The notes below the pieces were generated by a model, which saw only the letters and a list, made by a program, of their open reading frames with translations, had not been told where the DNA came from and did not search any database. The translations under genes were made by a program, and so were the position numbers. A stretch of DNA of 5,212 nucleotides from JBGAMH01 sp044222045 (GTDB lineage Bacteria; Eisenbacteria; RBG-16-71-46), in the NCBI GenBank assembly GCA_044222045.1, contig JBGAOB010000346.1, positions 1 through 5,212 on the forward strand, read 5' to 3'. This document shows positions 1 through 5,212 of this stretch, piece by piece; the first letter of the stretch is position 1; each line of letters opens with the position of its first letter.

Positions 1-530
1 ATGCCCTCGGCCTTGCGCACGCGGAAGTAGGCTTCGCGCACCAGCCACAGCAGGCCGGCGCCGACCAGCATGCCGACGAGCGCGTGCCGCACGCCCGCCC
101 CGAGCAGCGCGGCGGCGATCCCGACCAGCGTGCCCGGCAGCGTCAGCACGTCGGGCAGCAGCTGGTGGTCGAGGTCGATCCAGAAGAGCGCCACCAGCAG
201 GAAGCCCCAGATCGCGACCAGCGGGAGGGCGGGCGCGAGCCCGAGCCGCTGCCACGCGGCCAGCGCCCACAGTCCGCAGGCCAGCTCGGTCAGCGGATAA
301 CGCACGCTCACGGGCGCGGCGCAGTGCGCGCAGCGGCCGCGGTGGAACGCCCACGAGAGCACCGGGAACAGGTCGAGCACGCCGAGCACGTGCCCGCAGC
401 CGGGGCAGCGCGAGCGGCCGTGCACCCACGATTCGCCGCGGGGCACCCGCCAGGCCAGCGCGGTCACGCCGCTGCCCATGACGAGCCCAAGTAGCGCGAC
501 CGAGATGCCGATGAAGGTCTCGAAGCTCAC
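1..530 (-). CDS. pilD: Prepilin peptidase (A24 family), 5' part, truncated at left window edge
   Basis: This is an inner-membrane bifunctional aspartic protease and N-methyltransferase that cleaves the leader of type IV prepilins and pseudopilins and methylates the new N-terminus. The 176 visible residues begin with a membrane segment containing GLVMGSGVTALAWRVPRGES (about residues 15-34), the usual family opening. A zinc-binding loop follows, with CPGC at 42-45 and CAHC at 67-70; the 25-residue spacing between the pairs is typical. Hydrophobic segments come next, then IDLDHQLLPD (118-127), which carries the first catalytic aspartate. The last visible residues, RKAEG, are where the second catalytic motif GMGxGD should start, so that aspartate lies outside the window. 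The start is GTG at 530; only a GGGGG stretch precedes it as a weak ribosome binding site. The same frame is open upstream into pilQ, but the GTG start matches the family N-terminus. Identification is firm; only the 3' end is unseen. Confidence 0.93.
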   Translation of the reverse strand, partial: MSFETFIGISVALLGLVMGSGVTALAWRVPRGESWVHGRSRCPGCGHVLGVLDLFPVLSWAFHRGRCAHCAAPVSVRYPLTELACGLWALAAWQRLGLAPALPLVAIWGFLLVALFWIDLDHQLLPDVLTLPGTLVGIAAALLGAGVRHALVGMLVGAGLLWLVREAYFRVRKAEG

Positions 531-554
531 GCGGCCCCCGGGCGCACGAAGTCG

Positions 555-583
555 TTGAGGCGGGCCGGACGCTCTGGGAGAAT
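555..583 (+). promoter_or_regulatory. Possible sigma70-type promoter for the small membrane protein gene
   Basis: TTGAGG (555-560) and GAGAAT (578-583) are separated by 17 bases. Each matches four of six positions of the TTGACA/TATAAT consensus. Transcription would begin near 590, leaving a leader of about 30 bases before the ATG at 621. The match is modest and the background is GC-rich, so this is only a candidate. Confidence 0.25.
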
Positions 584-594
584 CGCCGGGCGAT
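582..594. promoter_or_regulatory. Perfect inverted repeat, candidate operator
   Basis: ATCGCC-G-GGCGAT is a perfect 6-base inverted repeat around a single central base. It lies in the 90-base gap between pilD and the divergent membrane protein gene, directly after the -10-like hexamer and over the predicted transcription start. That position would suit a repressor site. Short palindromes arise easily in GC-rich DNA, so the call is weak. Confidence 0.2.
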
Positions 595-620
595 CGGCGC
601 TCCGTTCCGGACCCCTGCGG

Positions 621-956
621 ATGATGGTGATCGACATGCAGATCCTGCTCTTCGCGGCCATCGTGGCCAACAGCATCGACCTCTTCGCGACCGCGGTCGG
701 CATCCACTGGTTCGGCAACCGCGAGGGCAATCCGCTGCTCGCGCCGCTCGCCCAGCACAACTGGATCCTGTTCGTGGCGGTGAAGGGCGTCCTGGTGCCG
801 CTGCTGATCTGGCGGCTGTACCGGTATCGGCGGCACACCCCCCATCTCTCCACCGCCGGGCTCGGGCTGGTGACCGTCGCGCTCACCGTGGCGGTCGGCG
901 CGTGGCTCGGCTGGCTCGCCGGCAACCTGACGGTGCACGGCCTGCCCCGCCTGTAG
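621..956 (+). CDS. Small three-helix membrane protein, DUF5658-like
   Basis: This 111-residue protein has three predicted membrane helices (about residues 7-31, 48-66 and 79-101). The first helix and following loop carry NSIDLFAT (17-24), a glycine at 27 and REGNPL (34-39), followed by a membrane lysine in FVAVKG (51-56). This N-x-x-D...T...G...E-x-NP...K pattern is what I recall for DUF5658, a family of small membrane proteins with no known function. It is the only plus-strand gene in the window and sits between pilQ and pilD, convergent with pilQ. ATGs at 621, 624 and 636 are possible starts, none with a strong ribosome binding site; 621 is chosen as the first ATG. A TTG at 555 in the same frame would only add an arginine-rich leader. 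Its hydrophobic pattern contrasts with the charged antisense reading, which supports plus-strand coding. The family match is from memory of the motif. Confidence 0.78.
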   Translation: MMVIDMQILLFAAIVANSIDLFATAVGIHWFGNREGNPLLAPLAQHNWILFVAVKGVLVPLLIWRLYRYRRHTPHLSTAGLGLVTVALTVAVGAWLGWLAGNLTVHGLPRL

Positions 957-997
957 GCGCCGTCGGCGAGGACCACGCGCTCGCGCGCTCGGCCTGT

Positions 998-1012
998 TCG
1001 CGGCGTCCGCGA
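998..1012. terminator. GC-rich hairpin between convergent genes, possible terminator
   Basis: TCGCGG-CGT-CCGCGA can form a 6-base-pair stem with a 3-base loop, 42 bases after the stop of the plus-strand gene and close to the expected 3' end of pilQ. No T-run follows on either strand, so it is not a classical intrinsic terminator. It may overlap the last pilQ codons. Confidence 0.18.
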
Positions 1013-2290
1013 CCACCGCCGGCCACGGCTGCTCGACGAGGATGCGGGGCGTGACCTCGATCACGAGGTCCTTCTTTGACACCTGCGAGCTGGTGTGCTG
1101 GAAGAACACGCCCAGCCCGGGAATGTCGCCGAGGATCGGCAGCTTGGTGTTGGCCGTCGTGCGCTCCTCGCTGAGCAGGCCGCCGATGATCACGGAGCCG
1201 CCGTCCTTGAGGCGCACGGTCGTGGTGGCCTGGCGCGTGGCGACGACCGGCAGGTCCTCGTTCTGGCCTTGAAGCCGATCACCGAGCTGACCTCGGGCTT
1301 GATCACCGTGGTGATGTAGCCGTCGGCGTTGATGAGCGGCGTGATCGACAGCTTCACGCCGACCTCCTCGCGCTGCACCTGCTGCGACTGTGCGGCGCCG
1401 CCGCCGGCGAACACGGTCCCGCTGATCACGAACGGGATGCGCGAGCCCACGAGCATGCTGGCCTCGCGGCCGTTGAGCGTGGCGATCTTCGGGTTGGCGA
1501 GCACCTTGGCGCTGCCGTTGCGGAGCGCGAGGTCCATGGCCACGCGGTAGACCTGGGCGACGCGGCTGAAGTTTCGGAGCTTGAAGATGTCGCTGGTGCC
1601 GGGCGTGTTCGAGAAGATCTTCAGGCCGCGGATCTGGTCCGCGCTCTCGCCGCCCTGCAGCGAGTCGTAGTTGCCCTCGACGAACCACAGGCCCTGGCGG
1701 CTGAGCAGGTCCCAGTCGATGCCGAGCTTCTTGATGTCGTCGGTGGACACTTCGACGATGCGCGCCTCGAGCATGACCTGGCGGGCCGGCTTGTCGAGCT
1801 CGGCGACGATCTCCTCGATCTCGGAGATCACGCGCGGGCTGGTCACCACGATCAGGCGGTTGCCGCCGCGGTCGACTTCGATCTTGTCGGTCAGCCCCTT
1901 CAGGGCCGCCTTGATCTCGGTCGCGTCGGCGTACTTGAGGTCGACGATGTACGACGACAGCCCCGTCTCCTCCTGCAGCGACTTGGCGTCGGCCACGAGG
2001 ATCGAGTTGCCGATGCGCTCGTAGGCCAGGCCCGCCGCGCGCACGACCAGGTTGACCGCCTGCTCGACCGGCACGTCCTTGATGTGGATCGTGATCCGCC
2101 CCGAGGTGACGCCCGGGCCGGTGATGATGTTGAGGTTGCCCTTCTCGGCGAGGACCTTGAGCAGCTGCGGCAGGTTCGCGTCGTCGGCGTCGAGCGTGAC
2201 GAGTCGCGACGGCGCCGCGGCTCCGGCGGGGAAGGCCGCGAGCAGGACCGCCACCACCACGGTGGCGAAGAAGGTGCGGATGACGTTCAC
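1011..2290 (-). CDS. pilQ: PilQ-type secretin, short form; reading frame disrupted near 1267 and no stop codon found
   Basis: Outer-membrane ring-forming secretin through which the pilus exits. A signal peptide (residues 1-26, hydrophobic core then AGAAA) is followed directly by an N0/STN domain (about 30-101) and one N1 domain (about 111-168, with NRLIVVTSP). The secretin domain starts at RQVMLEARIVEV (170-181) and includes NGSAKVLANPKIATLNGREA. At residue 341 (1268) the frame breaks. The frame one base over continues as QNEDLPVVATRQATTTVRLK, then GGSVIIGGLL, LPILGDIPGLGVFF and KKDLVIEVTPRIL, the family's C-terminal signature. There is no room for the AMIN domains common in PilQ. The GTG at 2290 is chosen because AGGGAG lies about 7 bases upstream; GTG at 2296 overlaps the pilP stop but is too close to that site. 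Conserved sequence ends near 1035, and the left end given here is approximate because no stop follows. Confidence 0.9.
1266..1268 (-). other. Frameshift site in pilQ (one base apparently missing)
   Basis: Upstream the frame reads ...SSVIGFK, and downstream the conserved QNEDLPVVATRQ continues in the next frame. On the minus strand the bases AAG GCC AG occur where AAG GGC CAG would give FKGQNEDLP. Losing one G from a GGG run explains it. Left unrepaired, the protein ends at 1190 after about 25 unrelated residues and loses its C-terminal secretin core. Confidence 0.85.
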
Positions 2291-2292
2291 GG

Positions 2293-2781
2293 TCACTCTC
2301 CCTGGGCTTTGCGTTGGAGGACGACGTTGTCCGCGCCGCGCTTCAGCACGACCTGGTCGCGCGAGATGCTCACGACCACGAACTCGTCGAAGAGTCCGCC
2401 GTTCCGGACCGTGTACTCCCGGCCCTTCCAGCGGATCTGGGCCCGTGGATCGGCGTCGAACACGATCGCCGTCAGCACGGGCACTTCGGGAACCGGCGGT
2501 GGCGCCGGCTTGTGGACCACGGGCGCCAGCGCCTCGGGCCGCGGCGCGGCCGCGCCGAACGCGAACGGGTTGCGGCCGGGTGCGGGCGGCGGCGCGTCCA
2601 GCACGCGCGCGATCACGCCGTCGAGATCGGCGAGCGGGTCGGCGGCGGGCGCGACGGTCCGGCGCACTCCGAAGCGCCACACCCCCGAGTCCTGCAACGC
2701 GTGCACGGTCTGCCACAGCACGAAGGCGAAGAGCGCGGCCGCGAGCAGCGGCGCGAGCAGGCGTGCGGCATCGCGGTTCAC
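2293..2781 (-). CDS. pilP: PilP/GspC-like periplasmic linker protein
   Basis: This 162-residue protein is expected to link the PilN-PilO inner-membrane pair to the periplasmic N-domains of the PilQ secretin. It has a short basic N-terminus and one membrane helix (about residues 8-29). A proline- and alanine-rich linker follows, containing GRNPFAF (69-75), then a C-terminal beta-rich homology-region domain (about 100-157) with EVPVLTAIVF, AQIRWKGREYTV and FVVVSISRDQVVLKRG. Classical PilP is a lipoprotein with a lipobox cysteine; this one has no cysteine at all and is anchored by the helix, as GspC is. The GTG start overlaps the pilO stop (GTGA), with a strong GGAGG 8 bases upstream. Its stop lies just before the pilQ start, so translation is probably coupled. 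Assignment rests on position plus the C-terminal domain; GspC is the main alternative name. Confidence 0.85.
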   Translation of the reverse strand: MNRDAARLLAPLLAAALFAFVLWQTVHALQDSGVWRFGVRRTVAPAADPLADLDGVIARVLDAPPPAPGRNPFAFGAAAPRPEALAPVVHKPAPPPVPEVPVLTAIVFDADPRAQIRWKGREYTVRNGGLFDEFVVVSISRDQVVLKRGADNVVLQRKAQGE

Positions 2782-3344
2782 GCGCCGGTCCTCCGCCGCT
2801 TGAGCGTGGTGCGCGTCGCCCACACCTCGACGTCGCAGCCCGTGGCGGCCGTGGGCGTCAGCGCGAGGCGCTCGATGGTGTACAGGCCGCCGCCGCGCGC
2901 GAGCAGGTCGAGGAACGAGAGCGCCTCGCTCCACGAACCGTGCATGCGCACGTGCGCGCGCACCTGGTTCCAGCCGGGCTGCTGCGTCACGGCGCCGGGC
3001 TCGGCCACGACCACGTCGAGGCCGGCCTGCGAGGCGAGGCTGGAGAGCCGCTGCACGGCGTCGGCCGCCAGCGTGCCCGCCTGCGCGCGGTTGTCCACCT
3101 CGGTGGCCGTGCCGGAGTTCTCCATGAGCAGGGCGTACACGCGCGGCGGCATCGCGGCCGGGACCCCGCCGTGCGTGGGGTCGAGCACCGCGCCGAGGCT
3201 GCCCGCGCGCGTGAGCGCGGCGTCGTAGCGCTTGCGCAGCGGTGTCCAGAGCATGCCGTGCACGAGCAGGAAGAGCGCGAACAGCGCGAGCATGGCGGCC
3301 ACCGGCCACGAGCGCCCGAGCGAAGGGGGGCGGAGGGCGGCCAT
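2778..3344 (-). CDS. pilO: PilO / GspMb-like inner-membrane assembly protein
   Basis: This 188-residue bitopic protein pairs with PilN to form the periplasmic alignment platform of the pilus machine. A short cytoplasmic tail leads into one membrane helix (about residues 12-33, WPVAAMLALFALFLLVHGML). A periplasmic part follows with the conserved-looking MPPRVYALLMENS, then LSSLASQAGLDVVVAEPG and SEALSFLDLLARGGGLYTIE, consistent with the ferredoxin-like fold of PilO and GspM. The MPPRV...LASQAGL...LDLLA pattern looks closer to the GspMb/PilO group of type II secretion than to proteobacterial PilO, judged from memory. The ATG shares its A with the TGA stop of pilN (TGATG), and the 3' end overlaps pilP by four bases. 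No clear ribosome binding site is visible, so coupled re-initiation after pilN is likely. The frame is intact. Confidence 0.87.
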   Translation of the reverse strand: MAALRPPSLGRSWPVAAMLALFALFLLVHGMLWTPLRKRYDAALTRAGSLGAVLDPTHGGVPAAMPPRVYALLMENSGTATEVDNRAQAGTLAADAVQRLSSLASQAGLDVVVAEPGAVTQQPGWNQVRAHVRMHGSWSEALSFLDLLARGGGLYTIERLALTPTAATGCDVEVWATRTTLKRRRTGA

Positions 3345-3910
3345 CAGCGGCACTCGATCACGAACTCGGCGCCTTCGCCGGAGGCGGCGGCGCGCGTGGT
3401 CACGAGCCGGACGTTGGACCAGCCGGCGGCGAACGTGGAATCGCGGGACAGCGTGCTCACCAGCGCCAGCACCTGCTGCATGCGGTCGCCGCCGCCCGTC
3501 GGGCGCAGCTCGCCGGTCAGCACCAGCTTGGCGGCCGTGCCGCTCGAGTTCTCGGGGTTGAACTGCACGTCGGTCAGGCGCGCGTTGGGCGGCACGAGCA
3601 GGGCGAGCCGCGCGAGGCGGTCGCGCCAGCGGGCCGGGTCGCGCAGCGAGCGCGTCACGAGGTCGGCCTCGGCCGCCCCGGGGCGCCACTCGCCGCCCGC
3701 CGACTGGGCGCGCAGCGATTCGACCTGGCGCTCGAGCATGCGCGTGCGGCGGGCGAGCGACGCGGTGTTGAGCGCGTACAGCCCGAGCACGACGGCGAGC
3801 GCGCCGAAGTAGGTGAGCCACAGGCCGAGCCGCACCGCGCGCCGCTGCGCCTTCGCGCGCTCGCGCTGGAACACCTCGCGCCGGAAGTTGATCGAGAAGA
3901 TCGTGGTCAC
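3344..3910 (-). CDS. pilN: PilN, inner-membrane assembly protein (in frame with pilM, no stop between)
   Basis: From the GTG at 3910 this is 188 residues, a normal PilN length. The N-terminal cytoplasmic tail contains SINFRREVF where PilN usually has an INLLP-type motif that docks into PilM. A basic stretch and one membrane helix (LGLWLTYFGALAVVLGLYAL, about residues 28-47) follow, then a short helical region (ARRTRMLERQVESLRAQ). The periplasmic domain includes RDRLARLALLVPPNARLTDV and KLVLTGEL, which fits the PilN ferredoxin-like fold. GGAGG lies five bases before this GTG. The frame is also continuous upstream with the C-terminus of PilM, so the product may instead be the second half of a PilM-PilN fusion. 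The TGA stop overlaps the pilO ATG. Family assignment is good; the start is uncertain for the reason given. Confidence 0.85.
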   Translation of the reverse strand: MTTIFSINFRREVFQRERAKAQRRAVRLGLWLTYFGALAVVLGLYALNTASLARRTRMLERQVESLRAQSAGGEWRPGAAEADLVTRSLRDPARWRDRLARLALLVPPNARLTDVQFNPENSSGTAAKLVLTGELRPTGGGDRMQQVLALVSTLSRDSTFAAGWSNVRLVTTRAAASGEGAEFVIECR

Positions 3911-3922
3911 GCGGTCCTCCAG
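3905..3922 (-). other. PilM-PilN junction: open frame with internal ribosome binding site and GTG
   Basis: The codons for LALEDRVT read straight from the PilM C-terminus into PilN. Inside them lie GGAGG (3920-3916) and, five bases later, GTG (3910) followed by A, giving GTGA. The neighbouring pilO/pilP boundary uses the same GTGA overlap. One base fewer between GGAGG and GTG would make PilM end at this TGA. Either the genes are truly fused or a stop has been lost through a one-base change. Confidence 0.6.
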
Positions 3923-4949
3923 GGCGAGGCCGTACGCCTGCGCGAACTGCGGGCCGCCCGCGGGCAGACCGGCCCGCGCCTCCGGCGCGACCCCTTCGAG
4001 CGGATCGAAGACGAACGTCGGGATCTCGAGCAGCGCGCTCAGCTCGCCGGCGATGCCGGGCAGGCGGGCCGTGTTGCCCGAGAGCCAGAGCGTGAACGGC
4101 TCGGGCAGGGGCGCCATGGTGCGGTAGTAGGCGAACGTGCGGCGCAGTTCGTCGGCGAACGCGCGCAGCGCCTCGCGCACGCCGCGCATCTCGGGCGAGT
4201 CCGCATCGACGCGGATCGACGGCTGGTCGGCGCCCGCCTCGAGCTTCCACTCCTCGGCCTCCTCGAACGGCACCTGCAGCAAGGGCGATGGCGCGCGTCA
4301 CGGCGACGCCGCCGAAGTCCAGCCGGCGCGCGAAGTACGGCGCGCCCCGCTGGTAGAGGGTCAGCCACGAGCCCGTGTGCCCGAAGTCAATGGCCACGCG
4401 CGCCTCGGTCTCGCGCTCGGCCCCGCGCGAGATGGCGTTGGTGAGCGCCAGCGGCGCGGCGTCGACGATGTCGGGGTCGATCCCGAGGTGCTTGAGCGGC
4501 GCCAGCGCGCGCTCCAGCCGGGCCTGCGGGACCGCGGCGAGCAGCACGTCGAGGCGCTTCTCGGACGGGAAGCGGCCGAGCAGCTGGTAATCGATCACGC
4601 ACGTCTGCGGGTCGTAGGGCAGGTGCTTGCGCGCCTCGAACCGCAGCGCCCCGGCGATCTCGTCGTCGTCCATGAGCGGCAGCGCGATCTGCTTGACGAT
4701 CACGTCGCCCCCCGAGAGGCCGAGCGTGATGCCCTTGAGCGTGCGCACCGACTGCCCGGCGCGGGCGAAGCACTCGCCCAGCATGCGCCCGAGCGCCTCG
4801 GGGTTGGTTTCGCCCGTGCCGGTGGGGAGGGTGAGTTCGCCGGCGCACGGCTTCTCGCCGCCCACGCCGTAGCGCAGCGCGAGCAGCTTGACGCTGTACT
4901 CGCCGATGTCGAGACCCACCCAGGGGCGGGCGTTCAGGCCGACTTTCAT
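3911..4949 (-). CDS. pilM: PilM, cytoplasmic actin-like pilus assembly ATPase-fold protein; reading frame disrupted near 4282
   Basis: PilM is a cytoplasmic actin-fold protein that binds nucleotide and the N-terminal tail of PilN, linking the motor to the PilNOP complex. The first nucleotide motif is VGLDIGEYSVKLL (11-23). Then come DDDEIAGALRFEARKHLPYD, typical of the family, and the second phosphate motif VAIDFGHTGSWLTLYQRG leading to RRLDFGGVAVTRAIA. There the frame breaks. The next frame continues with LQVPFEEAEEWKLEAG, LRRTFAYYRTM, the adenosine-type motif LWLSGNTARLPGI (usually LSGG) and FAQAYGLALED. Total length, about 346 residues, is normal. The ATG at 4949 is set by the family N-terminus; it has no purine-rich ribosome binding site, only a CCCCCC run. 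The upstream gene ends 22 bases away, so co-transcription is likely. The C-terminal frame runs on into pilN. Confidence 0.9.
4280..4284 (-). other. Frameshift site in pilM
   Basis: The minus strand reads GCC-CTTG-CTG-CAG. Before this point the 4949 frame gives VTRAIA; after it LQVPFEEAEEWK is in a different frame. One extra base or two missing bases restores the frame. From recalled family spacing between the threonine and FEEAE, two missing bases fits slightly better. Confidence 0.85.
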
Positions 4950-4971
4950 TTCGGGGGGAGTATTACTTCAT
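4950..4971 (-). promoter_or_regulatory. Short AT-rich gap before pilM, possible weak -10 element
   Basis: The 22 bases between the upstream stop and pilM are the most AT-rich spot near the operon. AATACT (4964-4959) matches four of six -10 positions, but no good -35 is present. A C6 run (4958-4953, minus strand) stands where a ribosome binding site would be. A start this close to the -10 would give an almost leaderless message. Confidence 0.15.
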
Positions 4972-5212
4972 TCACCGGGACTCGGTCCACGTCCCCGGGA
5001 CCAGGTCCAGCCCGGTGGAGATGCCGCCGATCGGCTGCGGGAGCAGCCCGCGGCTCAGCAGGTCGTCCGCGACCACGCGCATGGACGGGGCGTACTTGCG
5101 CACCATCTGGTTGGCGGGGTTGACCCGGAAGCCCGGCAGCATCGTGTAGTTCAGCCCGAAGAAGCAGATGCTCTCGGACACGTTGTGGTCCGAGGCGCCG
5201 CCGGCTTCCTTG
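4972..5212 (-). CDS. Unrecognised gene, 3' end only, truncated at right window edge
   Basis: Seventy-nine C-terminal residues and a TGA stop are visible; the frame is open to the window edge, so the start lies outside. A GTG at 5181 is inside the frame but codons upstream (KEAGGASDHN) look equally coding, so it is probably not the start. Codons are strongly GC-ending like the pil genes. The sequence has ASDHNVSESICFFGLNYTML, then PGFRVNPANQMVRKYAPSMR, LLSRGLLPQPIGGISTGLDL and a WTESR end. There is no membrane helix or motif I recognise, and no function is assigned. It is on the pilM strand and stops 22 bases before pilM, so it probably belongs to the same transcript and may be a further pilus or pseudopilus component, which is inference from position only. 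Confidence 0.75.
   Translation of the reverse strand, partial: KEAGGASDHNVSESICFFGLNYTMLPGFRVNPANQMVRKYAPSMRVVADDLLSRGLLPQPIGGISTGLDLVPGTWTESR

Noticed and set aside
70..494. Plus-strand open frames across the first 500 bases
   Set aside because: The minus strand encodes a prepilin peptidase with both CxxC pairs and the catalytic aspartate region, so these are antisense readings.
958..968. CGCCG-T-CGGCG hairpin just after the plus-strand gene
   Set aside because: The loop would be one base; a realistic fold leaves a four-base stem with no T-run, too weak to call a terminator.
527..976. 149-codon minus-strand open frame
   Set aside because: It is opposite the small membrane protein gene, whose hydrophobic helices and family motif are far more convincing; it could only matter as a shifted pilQ tail.
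1..1265. A genuine PilQ-PilD fusion protein
   Set aside because: The middle of the frame is antisense to a real membrane protein gene, has no domain character, and would join an outer-membrane pore to an inner-membrane protease.
2052..3812. 586-codon open frame on the plus strand
   Set aside because: It lies opposite pilN, pilO, pilP and pilQ, is Arg/Ala-rich with no domain, and is the expected antisense reading of GC-rich genes.
3242..4444. 400-codon plus-strand open frame, and similar frames at 4137-5123 and 2314-3228
   Set aside because: All are antisense to pilM, pilN, pilO or pilP, with His/Arg/Gln-rich low-complexity translations and no start signals.
4963..4974. Three-codon ATG-AAG-TAA directly after the upstream stop (TGA ATG AAG TAA)
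   Set aside because: Too short to support as a gene, with no ribosome binding site; it is not in frame with pilM and is best explained by chance in an AT-rich gap.
1..5212. CRISPR array, tRNA or rRNA, transposon or phage module
   Set aside because: No spaced direct repeats, cloverleaf-like sequence, transposase motifs or terminal repeats were seen on either strand.

Overview
The window is a very GC-rich stretch of a bacterial chromosome. GC-ending codons, GTG starts, GGAGG ribosome binding sites and 1-4 base gene overlaps all fit. The outer-membrane secretin shows that the host is a diderm bacterium with type IV pilus-like machinery. The phylum cannot be fixed from this sequence. A high-GC environmental lineage is likely, and the pattern of single-base disruptions suggests draft or error-prone sequence.

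Layout, mostly on the minus strand and read from the right edge leftward: the 3' end of an unrecognised gene (4972-5212), then pilM (4949 down to about 3911), pilN (to 3344), pilO (to 2778), pilP (to 2293) and pilQ (from 2290 to about 1011). A small plus-strand membrane protein gene resembling DUF5658 (621-956) follows, and then the 5' two thirds of a minus-strand prepilin peptidase gene, pilD (530 to the left edge). The prepilin peptidase leaves the window just before its second catalytic GxGD motif.

The genes form one functional unit. PilM (cytoplasmic, actin-like), PilN and PilO (inner membrane) and PilP (periplasmic linker) make the alignment complex that joins the inner-membrane motor to the PilQ secretin pore. 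PilD cleaves and N-methylates prepilins. Several details lean toward type II secretion: PilM and PilN are read as one uninterrupted frame, as in GspL; PilO resembles the GspMb/PilO group; PilP has a plain membrane anchor and no lipobox, as in GspC; and PilQ goes from its signal peptide straight into N0 with no room for AMIN domains.

Reading frames are damaged in two conserved genes, pilM (near 4280-4284) and pilQ (near 1266-1268). In addition, pilQ has no stop codon where one is expected: its last frame stays open across the opposite-strand gene into pilD. Sequencing or assembly error is the simplest explanation, but decay or real fusion cannot be excluded from the sequence alone. No RNA genes, CRISPR arrays, insertion sequences or phage genes were seen.
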